From Antitrichia curtipendula (Eukaryota; Streptophyta; Bryopsida; Hypnales; Leucodontaceae), in NCBI GenBank assembly GCA_951230915.1, contig OX579642.1, positions 6,014,001 to 6,078,000 of the forward strand: 64,000 nt of DNA, given 5' to 3'. Below, piece by piece: positions 1-12,800 of this stretch. A program made the position numbers and the translations under genes. The stretch's first letter is position 1. The number at the start of each line of letters is the position of its first letter. The notes beneath the pieces are model-generated. The model saw nothing but the letters and a program-made list of their open reading frames with translations. It made no database searches and was not told the origin of the DNA.

Positions 1-960
1 TGTATCCACAACACAAAAAGAGGCTAAGCAATGGTTTCACCCATGCCGCCCACAACAACAAAGCTTACAAGAAAAGACGAGCCACAAGCCACAACATACA
101 AGTCTTCAACTCCAACTCTTTGACTGAACTTCAACTGAGTGCTACCGATGCTTTACAATTTCAAATGAGATGAGTGATAACTTTTTGAAAAGCTTACACA
201 AATCTATGCTTCTCCTCCAAATTTCAAGTTATTTTAACACTATGTTCAATATCTATGGCCACTCGAAGTTTCAGCCTCTAAAATTGAGGGCAGCAGACCC
301 TTCTTCACTTCAACACATACAACTCTCTCATAAATACTCCAAATAAAACGAATGATATCTTATTATAAAGCTAACAATATATACATCAAACCCTCAAATT
401 ATCATTGTAAACTAAAGAATTGTCCGTCTTCTATGATCAGTCGAAGTCTCTGTCCCTTATCGTGGGAGGCAACAGACCTTCCTCCATTCAAACTAGTACA
501 AATCTCAATTCACAACTCCGATTCAAGTATGAGAGAATTTTTTGGAAGCACAACACCATGATAAACAAATCCTTCAAATTTCATTTCAAACTTCTCAATA
601 CACAACACACTATGGCTCCTCAAACATTCGGGCCTTATCACAACAACAAGGGAGAAGATGAATAGTGTCCCCCCCTTTCCTCCACCTTATCTTCTATCTA
701 AATCACACAAGCCAATTGGATTTCAGTCCATGTCTTGACCATGTGGCTCCCTTAATTTTCATTGGTCGTGAATTTTGACCAAAAGACTAATTCCAAATCT
801 TTAGTTAGAAGATAATTCACTTCAAAGTATTTAAAAGGTAACTATTTCAATATTTTTCTCGTACAACTCCATAAACACAAATTAAATTTATAAAAAATAC
901 TCTAAGTATAAAATAAAGAACTAGAAACTAACATATGTCTAATAGAGGTTAAAAAATAGA
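1..960. other. AT-rich intergenic, nothing recognised
   Basis: I see no long open frame, RNA gene or terminal inverted repeat here. Short open frames at 352-665 have no recognisable motif and read as chance. Confidence 0.4.
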
Positions 961-983
961 GCTCCAATCAAAATATCACTCCA

Positions 984-1434
984 TCTGCAAGAACTTGAGA
1001 ATGCGTTTGATGGTGGCAGCAACATAATTGGTACGATCCGCCTTAGTTAAAGGATTAATTGGTCCTTCCAACCATCGTTAATGACCACGACTTTCCTCGA
1101 TAGGCTTGACCATGCAATAATACTGATTGATGTTTAAACCTTCAAAACATCCTTCAAATGTCACTTCACGACTACCGGGCTCAACGCATCCAACCTGCAA
1201 CAAGATCGCCAATGCCCGAGCGTCATGTTGAAGATTCCCATGCCATCGTTTCTCCACACGAGGTTGCTTCGGTGGCCGAGATGGTCCAACTTCATCTTGT
1301 TGACGTCCATGTGGCAATGGCAGACCCAACGACAGTTGAGATTGGTCTGGCAATTGCGATAAAGGAAACTCAAACTCATGCTCCAGTTGAGATTCTTCAT
1401 CTTGAGACTCAGAAAAAATCCTCCAGTTCGACAT
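984..1434 (-). pseudogene. Unrecognised gene fragment with one in-frame stop
   Basis: On the minus strand an open frame starts MSNWRIFSESQDEESQ at 1434 and runs to a TAA at 1078-1080. The same frame then continues without a stop (RWLEGPINPLTKADR...) to a TGA near 984. Coding continuity across the TAA suggests a nonsense change, for example CAA to TAA. The middle has a Pro/Gln/Arg-rich stretch, then a more ordered C-terminal half (LNINQYYCMVKPIEESRG). I do not recognise the family. It may be a piece of a transposon gene, since the surroundings are transposon debris. Confidence 0.3.
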
Positions 1435-1479
1435 AGTATGACTTAAATGAAAAATCAAGAATAATAACTTCAAATACGA

Positions 1480-3100
1480 TAAAGCTCACAAGTGAACTTT
1501 TCTCTTTATAGTTTGTCTATCACAACAGCGAGAAGCGTCACCTTGAAGCCACTCCAAACGATGTCATTTCCTTCATTATTTTATAAATATCAAACTCATC
1601 TAAAGAACGTAAATATACATATTTTTATATAGTGTCTGCATCTGCAACATGACAACGTTATTGTACTAACTTGTTTGTGGATGTCATCGAACTAATAAGT
1701 GGTTGTACTAACCTCTTTACTCTAACGTGTTATGTGTATTTTGACAATTTAACTTGGTGGAAGTATTTTGAGTATTTGTGGTCTTGAGAAATACGGCAAA
1801 GCTTTGACTTTGAATATTTAGGAGTTGAGAAAAATTTAGAGTAGTCAAGAGTACAACAAAGCTTTGACTTTGAAGTCTTAGAGAAATCCTGCCAAAATTG
1901 TGTGTGTTGGTTGATACTTGGCATTTCCAAGTTTAGTTTCAAAAATGCAAGTTTTGGAAGTCCAAGTTTAGCATCTCAAATATTCAAGTATCCAAAAGCT
2001 CCATGGCAAAAGTCTTGAGTTAATTCTCAAAAGGTCCATGTGTTAGTTGTCACACTACGTCGGGCACTACGTACTTGAAAAGGCAATTATTGATGTTCAA
2101 GATTTTCTATTAAAATGTGGATACCGGTTGGATAAAATCTAATAAAAAAAGGCTGATCCAAGCTCCAACCAACTCTAGGCTCCAACCAACTCCAAGGCCC
2201 AATAAGCCCTAGCATATCCCAACAAGCTCCTACATACCTTAGCAAAGTCTTCAACAACCCCAAGCAAGCCCCAATATACCCTGAGTACCATCTGGGTATC
2301 AGCCTCAAGCCGGATATATGCGGGTATGGGCTAGGCGGGTGTATAGATACATGTGGGTATATGGTATAGGTCAGGTACGGTATATGCTCTAGGCCGACTC
2401 CTAGCTCCAGGCCGGCTTTGGACTTGAGGCCTATCTTCAACTCTAGGCCCTTAGGTTTGGAAAAAATTGGAATTTGAACCATTTTTTGGTTTTATGGACG
2501 AAACTTAAAAAATAAACAAACTATAGAAGTAGGAGTCAAGGGATATGAGGAATATAAAATAGAAGTAGAAGTAGAATTGAAAATAAAGTATCTCAATTGA
2601 CAATAGAAGTGGAGGAGAGAGAGGAAGTAATAAGAAGAAGATTCAAAATCACACCTCATAGTCTAGCCTTTGCTAAGTCTCTCATGCATTAGCAACCTTT
2701 CACAACTCAATAGGTAGGAATTGAAGATCAAACTCACAAATGCGATAGATGAAGGGACAATTGGAAGTTTGAAGAGAAGTTTAGGAGTTGACAGGATTAG
2801 TGAAATCTTAGAGAAGTGATTTAAGCCATTAGAAGTTGGATAAACCAATAAATGATATTAGATAGAAAGATAGGAGTTTGCAATTGTCAATTATTATTTG
2901 GGAATTGGAGGTCAAAGTCAATATTTAGCATAAAATAATGGAGGGGGAATAGTGTGGAAAGAAAAGAAGAGAGTAGAAGTGAAAAGAAAGGGAGTTCAAA
3001 TTTCCCAAACTTTATATTACAACCATAATTTCAAGCAGTGAGCAAAATTCCAAGAGAAGTTCAACCATGGCAAACGGCAGGGAATTTGAAGGGATATTCA
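1480..3100. other. AT-rich intergenic, no gene seen
   Basis: The stretch contains a locally repetitive segment (2155-2460) with many 'ctccaaccaactc'-like and 'ctagg' repeats, which gives a spurious minus-strand open frame. Nothing else is supported. Confidence 0.35.
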
Positions 3101-3109
3101 ACCACCTCA

Positions 3110-3530
3110 TAAGGTAAACTAGCCTATTCCCGTCAGCTTCCTATTTCCGACATCTTACTTTTGGCCCCATTACCACCCTGAAACTCATCTAAGTCCATCT
3201 ATTTTTCTGACAAAATCAGCTCATTAATTTCAACTTGGGTAACGTGTCTACCATTGATTGGTGGATATCCAAGTACTCATAGATACAATCTATGGCGGTA
3301 ATGGATTGTTGATCTGACTTTTATAAATTAATCCATGGGCGGATTTGTAATTTCAGGGCAGTCAACTTCAACAATTCATAGAAATTTCAATTTTCATCAG
3401 AAAATTATAATTCTACTTGGGTTTGATTTGTGAAACATGCATACACCTTTGAAAAATAGGTGACCCCATTGAAGTTGACTCCAACATAGTCAAATCGCAA
3501 ATCAGGGTGGTAATAGGCTTGTCTACCTTA
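3110..3530. mobile_element. Family A MITE copy 1 (TA-flanked, imperfect TIRs)
   Basis: The left end reads AGGTAAACTAGCCTATT and the right end, reverse-complemented, AGGTAGACAAGCCTATTA. Both are flanked by TA, the target duplication expected of Tc1/mariner/pogo-type elements. The element is about 420 bp and non-coding. Relatives lie at 8387-9322 and 27611-28976. Confidence 0.6.
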
Positions 3531-4229
3531 GATGAGGCCAATTCTGAGGTGAGTTACTAATTCCTCCCATTTATATTCAAATTTCACGATTAGCCATTTT
3601 CACGCTTAACCGAAATTCAAGTGCAAATCAGAGTGTCGAGATTAGATCTTTTCCAACTTTTAGATAGAATACATCGTAGAGTTTGTATAGAGGTTTCCAA
3701 AAACATATCACACTTAAAAATCAGAGTTGAAGTGAGAAAGATATGAGTGGATGAAGTTTAGGAGTCATATGGATGAAAATTAGTCAATTTCATCCAAAAG
3801 GAACAAGAATGGAAATTTAGATAGCGTTAGATAACCAGAGGTCAAATGTAAAATTGAAAGTTAGTTTTGAATTGTAAATTGATAGAAAATTGCGGATGAA
3901 GTTTAAAGTACCAACTAGTGGTCAAACTTCATCCATTCATAACTTCTTGTAGGAATCTCCAAATCTTACAAGTTTTATGTTTTTGAAAGTGGCATGAACT
4001 AAACCACAACTTAGGTAGGTTAAATTAAGACTATAGACACTTTTATTAAAAAATCACAGCGGCTCAAAAACTTTGTGTTGTTTAGAGTTAAACTTTGAAT
4101 TAAGGTAGTCTTTAGTGATTTCTTTTAACTTTAGGAGCTTAGAAAAGATTCATTGCTTAGAAGGCACAATGGATCAATGTTAGGCATCCACTAGGATTAA
4201 AAAAATCGAGCTACAAGAACCTGATTGTG

Positions 4230-4950
4230 CTCGTGAATTTACCAAGGGTGGGTAAATGAACGCTCACAACCATATGAAATAGTTGTGTATGGAAATTCTC
4301 TAGATGGACTCATTGATGATCTGGTTGATTTATCTAAGTGTATTGTTCTGATTATGTAGAATGATGATGCCCAAGAAATCAACTATAAAATTAGTGATCA
4401 CATGGTTGATGATTGTCTTCAATGTTCTAGTGCTGATTTTCTTTATGAGAATCTTGAGCATGTCTATTATTATCTAAGAAAATTTTGAAATTCTCTACAT
4501 CACCAATTAAATCTTAAATGTGGTCAATACATGATGTTGCTAAGGAATTTGAATCCGACAAAAGGCTTGTATAATGGTAGTTGCTTACGTTTGTTGCAAG
4601 TGTCTCCATTTGTATTATTATGTGAAATTATGGAAGGGTGCCATTGTGGCCGAGAGGTGTTGATTTCAAAAATCACACATCATTGCAGCAATAGTTGCTT
4701 GTCATTCACACTATGTTAGAGATAATTTCTTGTCATTGGTGCTTTTTTCATGACAATCAACAAATTGTAGGGCCAATCATATAATCAAGTTGGCATTTAT
4801 CTTCAAATTGAAGTATTTAGCCATGGCTAGTTATATGTAGCTTTGTCTTGTGATAGACATCTTGTAAACATTAAGGTTGCCAATGGCAATTCAAATGTTG
4901 TACAAACAATAAAAAATGTGGTTTATCATGAGGTGTTTGCATAACATTTG
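4230..4950 (+). pseudogene. PIF1-like helicase remnant (Helitron RepHel C-terminal part)
   Basis: Translated pieces match the C-terminal half of Helitron/PIF1 helicases in the right order. NDDAQEINYKISDHMV (about 4360-4410) resembles the segment before the 2B domain. MLLRNLNPTKGLYNGSCL (4531-4584) is the family's 'LRNL-P--GL-NG-RL' block. QVGIYLQIEVFSHGQLYVAL (about 4787-4846) corresponds to the final 'F-HGQLYVALSR' motif. The pieces are separated by stops and frameshifts and there is no intact frame. The Rep/HUH nuclease part is not seen. This is old debris. Confidence 0.55.
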
Positions 4951-5399
4951 TTATGTAAATTCCTACAAATATCAACACCTTGATTCGGTGGATGGAAAAA
5001 TTAGGAGTTTATTTCAAACTCTACATGTTTAGGGTTCATTGCCGCTTTGGCAACATCCTCTTCTATTTAACTATATTCTTTTGGTGACCATCATCAGATG
5101 TCTCATTATCTCAATTGAGACATCCTACTATATCAATATTTACAATCAAATTATATTTCAAGCATTTTTTCTATTTATGTTTAGATTCTTCTACATTCCA
5201 ATGTATGCATATTTTTTTAATGTATTCATCATTGCGTATACTTTATTCATTAAAATTTATATTGTACATTTCAATGTATGCATTTCTACAAACATTTTTA
5301 TTTAAAGACTTATTAAAATTTATTACTTTACATTTTATTATTATAATTATGAAATTCTTTCTAATAAAATAGTATGGTAAATGCCTAGCATAGCAAATA

Positions 5400-6700
5400 C
5401 CAACTTCTAATCACAGATAAAAAATGTTACATGCTTGGGTTAACTTGATCAAGCAATAAATTGTATTGAGCATATGTATGAAGCACGCTAGTGCCAGAAG
5501 GACTTCAACGTCAACTAGAAAGTCAAAGTTCTTGGTAGCTCTGGAATCAATTTTTTGGCCAGTAGATGCAGATATTTCTAAACTTGTTTTTACCATCGGT
5601 CTTTTGTATTCACTCATAATTCTTAATAATGGACTCTTCATGGATATCCAACGCATCTCAAGTCTCAACATTCTTCAATATTTTCTTGGCCTTAGTTTCC
5701 ATGAGATCAACTAGCTTCTGTAGGTTAATATGTAATTTGTAACTATAAAAGAAGTACGAATAGACAACCTCTTAGATAGACTTAAACAATCCTTCCAATT
5801 GAAAACCATGGGTAATATGACAACGTCTCCACCTTAAGATTTATACAATGACTAGTATACCTAGCACCAAAGATGAAAGGGGTCCATTTCTCTTGAATTT
5901 AGGAAGTGATACTCTTTTGGGATCCTTGAAAAGTGCTTATCTCATCGGCTCCAAAGTAGACTAGTTTGGAAGCTATTTCTTCTGGATTTTGCCTTCCCTA
6001 TCCCAACAAAGAAAATATAATCACATTTGTCAAGTGATCCACGGTGCTACCGTTGAAAACATAGAATAGATGCAATAAGTGCAGGACCCTCTTCCAAGAG
6101 TCCATTGCGTAAAGATGCACACCAAGCCACGATGTATTGTCAATTGCCATGACTTTGTCTAAACTAATGGAAATAATGCATGCAAACTAAACCACGGCCT
6201 TGAGAGACAAAAAAACACTTGCATGCAAATGTTCACTCATCTTCCACCAATAGTCTCAAACAAATATTTCTTTGACAAATTCTTCATCTTAAGATGCCTC
6301 AATAAATATTGCTCACGTTTGTAATCACACATTGGATGACCATGACTTAAAACTTGGAATAAGGTAGAGAATTGTACTCCCTTTTGTTTGAGTTTGCCCC
6401 TCCAAGCCGGTGACGATTTTGTTCACTACTATTCCACGTTACTTCCGACCAATCCAAAGCTTGCAATATTGAAAATGTTTGCAATTGACCTTTGTGAAGA
6501 TTTCACCCTTCTTCAAGTGAGGAAAAGATATACCATCTTCCTTGCACACCCTCTTTTCCTTATATTTCTCCAAGTTGTTACCTTTCACCACAATCACCTT
6601 TTGTCTTCCACTGATTATGCTACAACTTTAGCAACTAAATCCGGCCAAATCGCCATTGGCATCAAATTTGCCTTCCACCCACATATATTTGTAGGCCCAC
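5400..6700 (-). pseudogene. hAT-like transposase remnant (DUF4371/ZNF862-like)
   Basis: On the minus strand, blocks typical of plant hAT-derived 'zinc finger 862-like' proteins appear in order, broken by stops and frame changes. QVLSHGHPMCDYK lies near 6340-6380, a block like 'QEKW-PF---' near 5880-5910, and MRWISMKSPLLRIMSEYK (5600-5660, the family's 'KTRWISMLSPLKRVMSEY'). An aliphatic block, VEVLLALACFIHMLNTI, follows at 5450-5510. The assignment rests on remembered family consensus, so it is moderate. No TIR was found. Confidence 0.45.
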
Positions 6701-7316
6701 ACCGATTGCCATCTGCTCGTGATTGTGCTTGGAGATACTTCTGGAGGGAAGCATGCATGAAGTAGCAATATTCACGGCCCCTCTCTTTCTTCCACTCTGC
6801 GTCAAAATTCCCTCGTTGTCATTGGACCCCTAAGTAACATTATAATTATTTCCGATGGATAGTGGCATTGCGCATGTTTAGGCAACAAATCTAAGAAGCG
6901 AGTCTCAAAGACATGTGTCACCTCTTCTTTTATGTCAAAGGAAATCTTGATCATAGCATTCACCACAATACCAACACTACTTCCCTCCGTCGGCAAGAAT
7001 TTTCCCACACCACAATTGTTGCGGTTGGACCAAAACGTCCTCATGGAAGTTATCAGGGAGCTTCAAACAAGGCACCATTGGACACAATCATGCACCCCAA
7101 GTCCCCAAGGTGCACACCCCATGGTAACGGAAAGTATTCCAAAAGCAAGATCGATCAAACTACAACAAAATGAGTATAACAAATGCAAGTCACCAAAATT
7201 TCAAAAACAATTTCATTGCCAAAAAGGTCACACTTGCCATTTGCCAACATTCAACTAGACACTTCAATCCTTCATTCAATTAGAGCTTTCATTTCCACAA
7301 TGCAGTGAACAAGACT

Positions 7317-7570
7317 TTTTTTCCATTTTTAAAAAGTGCCAAAGTAGCGATATAAAATGTTATAGTGGTGCTCTAAATTTCAACTATCATCCACATACTG
7401 GATAGAAAATATCACATTAACATATATCACATGTTTATAGTTTGGTTTTCATCTACAATCTAACAATTTCATCTAAGATTTTTTTTATTTGAAGTTTTTT
7501 TGCAATTTTTGCTATTTATAGCCAAATTATTTTTTCTTGGTACAATTTGGTACCAAAAAGCCAAAAAAAG
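7317..7570. repeat. Dispersed repeat F, copy 1
   Basis: This segment is closely similar, in the same orientation, to 27330-27590. Shared landmarks are 'aagtgccaaagt', 'ttacagtggtgctc', 'tttggttttcatc' and a final 'ccaaaaagcc'. It is non-coding and its element type is unknown. Confidence 0.5.
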
Positions 7571-8386
7571 AGCCTTGATAGTGAATGCAAGAGATTAGAA
7601 TCTCCAAAATTTCATAGCTTGTAAGCAGAAGCTCTCACAATTTAAAACAACAACGCTCCTATATGAAAGCGATGGAGGAGTACAACAAAGAAAGAGTTTT
7701 TGAGGTACCAAAACCCATGATAACTATGTGAGAGTAGCAGATTTGATAGTCCTTCCAAAGCTCAAGGCGTTGATCTCAGTATGCAGCAGTGGAGTGGATT
7801 GCACTTCGACAACAAAAGCCAAGTGCAACACTAAATGCACAATTACGTGGATGCCAAAACTCTTAAGTTAAGCTTAATCATACATGCTAAATCCTTGTTG
7901 TGCAAGAGAGACAAAGTTGCGAATGCAACATAATATTCCCCCAACCTTAATTTTCTTGTAAAATGGACAACTAGATGTAGCCACTAAGGCGAAGGATCCA
8001 CGGTTTAGATTGATTCTTAGCTACCATGTTACATTGCTCGTAGTGGATGATTGCAATCCGACAAATGGAAGAATAATTTTTTTGTGCAATGTTCCTATTA
8101 ATAGGAATTTGGAAAATTGTTGAAATCCTCATTTTCAGAGGATTTTTTGCCATGTACATTTAGTGCATGAATTTTTTTTATAGAAATCAAGAAAATTTTA
8201 GCCACTTTTTGAGATTAATGGTGGCCACTAATTCAACATAATGTAGCCCAAATTTCATTTATTGAAAAAAGTCTATTGCGGATTGATGCAAAACTTTAAT
8301 GGGTCATTATTTAGGGTATTTGTGATGGAACTTTTGCTTGTCATAGGGTGGTCTACCTTACACCAACTCTTACAAATTGTTTGAAG

Positions 8387-9322
8387 TAAAGGTAGATAAG
8401 CCCAATTCCATTATCTTACTTTTGGCCTCAATTCCATCGAAAAGAAAATTCAAATCTGTTCATTTTTGGATAATCAGTGCATTAATGTCAACAAGAGGTA
8501 ACGTGTCAATCTTTTATTGGTGAGTACTTAAGTGCTACTCTCTTTGTCTCCAAATGATCTTCATGTTGGACAAAATGTTCTAGATTAAGACTAAAAATAA
8601 AAATTTAAAAATTCATTTTGAGTTGTAAGTAGAGTTTGGTGCACTCCTAGCATTCTAGAAACTTTGAGTTTTGGAACCCTATTTAAAGTGCAATTTGGAA
8701 GTATTGAAAAGTGGAATTTTTTGGACATTTTTAAGGAACACCAATGGCCACTTAATTGTTGATTGTGAGATGTCATTTTATAGATAGTCAATATAGGCCC
8801 AAGACCATGTGTGGACCATTGTACCTCCTTCCATAGCTTCATCTCCTTCAATCGGGCAACACTCAAAGAATTGCAAAAAATAAGAACAAACAATATTGAT
8901 TGATTTTTTTAGTCATTTCATTTGTCTTTTGATTGATGATAGCATGGATGTAGGGGGGACTATTGCTTGGAGTTGTTTTGTTAGTCTCAAATAGCAATCG
9001 AAAGCCAAATTTGACCAATTTTCAACGTTACAAAATGCAACAAGAAGATCATTCGGGGATGGAAGGAGTTTTAGATACATGAAAAGGTGGTTATGGGTTG
9101 TTTATGAAACATTTATGACTTCACTCTATGAACTGTTATGTAATTTTTAGGATAGACCACTTCAGAAATTTACAGAAATTACAATTTTAATTGAAAAATT
9201 ATAATCCCACTTGATTTTGATTTGTGAAACAAACACACACCTCTAAAAAATATGTGCCCCTCTTGGAGTTGACCCGAAGATATTCAGATTGCAAATCAGG
9301 GTGGTAATAGGCTTGTCTACCA
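8387..9322. mobile_element. Family A element copy 2
   Basis: The left end is AGGTAGATAAGCCCAATT and the right end, reverse-complemented, GGTAGACAAGCCTATTACC. Inner sequence next to both ends matches copy 1 (for example 'catcttacttttggcc' versus 'tatcttacttttggcc', and 'gcaaatcagggtggtaat'). The copy is about 935 bp, with an extra middle segment absent from the 420-bp copy. It ends about 480 bp before the UFL1 start codon, so it lies at the promoter edge. Confidence 0.55.
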
Positions 9323-9803
9323 TATCGTACTTCTCTCTTGAACCCGAAGGCCAGTTCAGATTGAACTGGTTGACACACAAAGACCGAGGACGGAGGAGTG
9401 GCAAACTCCTTGACTAATTTTTCTCCTCAGTTGGGTCTCATTCAGATGCTGGCTTTCACATGTAGTAATGATTTGTTGCTCCACGTTGTCGACTTGTCGA
9501 TCGATTTGGAGCATCGAGGGAGAGAGAATTTTGGTGAGGCTTGGAAAAACGAGGATGCTTTTCGACTTTCAGTCGACGAACTTAGGTTTATAGTACAGTA
9601 GTGGTTCGGGGGGCCTGTCGTGGCTTTGTTGTATGTTGTGTTCAGGAATTAGGGTTTACAGCTAGGCCACGAGTTTTTAGTTGTTTTCAGCCATGGCGGT
9701 TTAGTTTGCGGGCTTGAAGAACCTGCTTCGAGTTTTTTCTATCTGTAGGAGAAACAGGAATTATTGTTTTTTGCTGCTCTCCTGTAATCAGTACGCAACT
9801 GTA
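9323..9803 (+). promoter_or_regulatory. UFL1 upstream region / 5' UTR
   Basis: This is the only space for promoter and 5' UTR between element A2 and the UFL1 ATG at 9804. Base composition becomes more balanced here than in the preceding 9 kb. No TATA box could be assigned with confidence. A short upstream open frame at 9398-9601 shows no protein similarity. Confidence 0.3.
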
Positions 9804-12800
9804 ATGGATTTGGACATCGAAGAGCTTCAGAAACTATTTGAGCAAGCTCAGAATGCAAAAGCAAAGGTGCGACTCTCGGAGCGGAATGTGGTGGAGCTTG
9901 TGTCCAAGCTGCGGGAGCTTGAGCTCCTGGATAACGATCTGCTTCACACAGTCTCTGGGAAAGAGTACATTACCCAGGTGCGGCAATGGCCTTTTTCAAT
10001 GTCGTGTGCGGTAGAACCAGAGAATTGGACATTAATGAAGTAATCATTCGCCAATGCGGACATACTTTCTTCTATATCAGAGTCTTTACCCTGCATAATT
10101 CTGGAACCCCAGTCCCGACTACAGTTACAAGGTTACAGAATTGATCGAAGAAGCTGGATCTGGGGTTGCAGCGGAGGGGTCCCGATTCTACACGAGCCCC
10201 CTCTAGTTGTTCCGTGCTGAATTTTTTTCGTTCCTAATTGAGCGATGCAGGCTTTGGGATCAGTGTGTTTATTGTTATCTCAGCGATGTGGTCGGACCAA
10301 TGCAGGACGAGTTAAGACGTGAGATTGAACTGGAAATTCAGCGACTGGGGAGGGTTGCGCTAGTGGACCTGTCTGGTACTCTTGGTGTGGAACTTATACA
10401 TTGTGAAAGACAAGCTCAACAGATTGTTCGAAGCGATGCATCGTTATCATTGCTGCAAGGGGAAATTCTCTCTTCCGGTTATTGGGATTCCATTGCAGAA
10501 GAGATCAATGAGTCGTTGGAAGTCGCTGGCCAGATTTCTGTTGGAGAGCTCGCTCGTCGATTTTCCGTCGGAGCGGAGTTGATAACCAATGTCTTGTCTG
10601 CCCGTTTAGGGACATCGGTGAGTGGTGTCACGCCTTGTGCTAGGGTTTCAGTTGTACCAAATACCGTGCCAAAGTTTGGTTGAACGGATCATACGATAGG
10701 TGACATTTTCATTGAATTCGACAGATTCATGGAAAGCTGGAAGGGGGTCAGCTGTACACTCCAGCGTTTGTTGCACGAATTCGGGCAACTGTCCGAGGGG
10801 CAGTGCGAGCTTTAATGGTTCCCACTCCAGTGACTAGTCTCTGGAGCTTTCTTCAACAGCAGATGCGAGAGGGAGACGAAGGACCAACAACTAAAGTGAC
10901 TGGAGATGGAGGCCTTTTCCAGTCTGTCCTTCATCAGCTGATAGCAGATGGGGAAGTGAAAGGATCACTTCGTGGTGGAAACGCTGTCTACACACCTGCG
11001 GTATTGCTCCTTGTTTAAGTCTGTCCAACTAGCTTTTTCAACTTGAAGCTACTTTTACCACTTCAGAATCCAGATGGTCTTGCTTTCTGTGTTTGAGATA
11101 TCGGTATATGCACAACCATGACGTGCTAGCGTTTCTTCTTGTGATGTTAGAAAGTACACACTTCTGACTGTTTGCTCATGGCTACGTCTCTGTAAATTGG
11201 TTTTATTTTTTTCTGGTCATACGCATGTTTTTCTGTCAGTATGTGAAAATTAATCTTCTAAAGTACCAATGTTCAATAAACTTACGCTTTTTAGTAACGT
11301 TTAAGCATCTGGTAGAACGGGTATGGATTTTGTAACCTGAATTTACAAACATCTGACTCTGAGCTTTCGACATTAGATTACAGTAGCCAGAAGATGCTGA
11401 TCAGATATTAACAAGTAAGGCTGCTTTTTTCATTCAGGTATTTGCTGGAGCACAACGAGGGAGTGTAGAGGCATTTTTTTCGCAGGTAAATTCTGTCTCC
11501 AGTAGTGATACTCGATGCCTTTAGTTATATTAGAGGGCTTCTTGTCAGTAAGTCTTTTGTTTGCAGAATGATGTGTAGACGAGTTACTGATGAACTGGAT
11601 GTTTCAAGCAGAATGGCCACATCACATATGATACACTGCGGAAGCTGAATGTGCCTCAACCGAAGCAATATCTACAGGTCTTCACCTTATTATTTTGGTT
11701 TGTCATTAGATTTTAACTGCAATTATTCTCGTCTACTCACGTTATATAATTGAGATTTCTTGCTTTTAAACTCTGAACTTCCTTATCTTGCTCAAATATG
11801 CCTCTTGGAAACCCTTTGTTCTGGGTACCTTGTAATATCTTTATTCTAAACAGTTCCCAATCCTCTTTGTTGACATGCAGGAAATGTACAAGGATGGTAT
11901 TGCGTTAGACTCTGTCTTCGTTCACCCGTCAATAATCAGTCAGTTGGATGCAGCGGCCGAGGAAGCAATTGCTGGAAATACATGGTAAATCAGTCTCTTT
12001 ATATTTTGTATGAAAGTAGTATGACATACTTAGCCCGATTTATTCCAAGAAGTCATTATAGAAGGAAAGATTTACATTGAAGTACTTTTTAACAGAGTAA
12101 TGGAGGACTTGGAATCCCGAAGTTGAAGTCAAGTCCATGCTTGTGGGATAGGTTAGTTCAATGAATTTATGTTCTTGGAACACTGTTAAGTCAGCTTTTT
12201 GTTGTGTATTTTAGAGTTTGGAACTAAAGCATAGGATTCGTGTCTGCAGGTTTGATGCTTTGCCGCTGGTGCCCCCATCCATTGAGGCTACAGATGCAGC
12301 AAAACTGTTGACGCTCTGTCCAAGTGTGCAGGGGGCCCTCAAGGTAAGAACTAAGAACAGCTATCAGCTTTCAACAGGTTTAGTGGCTAGCAATATGCGA
12401 ATTTCTTGGGGAGTGATGAACAAGAGAGCTCATTGGAGTTATCTTTTGGTTATCTCCTAGTTTGTTTTCAAATACTAGGAAAAATAGAAGGGTTACTTGC
12501 AATCATGCGCACGGAGTTGCTGACTACGAGCACCTACGATCCTTTTTTACTTGAAGAAATCGTCTTGTGAGTGTGTCCTCAATGGAACGATTGTCACAAG
12601 AAGTGCCACGCTCAACGTGTGTCTGTGGTTGTAGGACGATGCGGCTATTATACTGGCCGAGACCTGCTTGATAAGTACTGCATTTGTCAAGGTATGGAAT
12701 GCCTTTGACTTTCCAAATTGTTTTTTACATCCCGTGAGGACATTATGCATGCTATATTTCTCTACTGGAGCTATAACACTACTCTACGCTTAAATTCCAA

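Noticed and set aside
2087..2482. 131-codon minus-strand open frame
   Set aside because: Locally repetitive DNA (Leu/Gly/Pro-rich translation) without any recognisable domain or flanking exons.
9398..9601. Short open frame just upstream of UFL1
   Set aside because: No match to the UFL1 N-terminus; UFL1 homology begins exactly at MDLDIEELQK (9804). Treated as 5' UTR.
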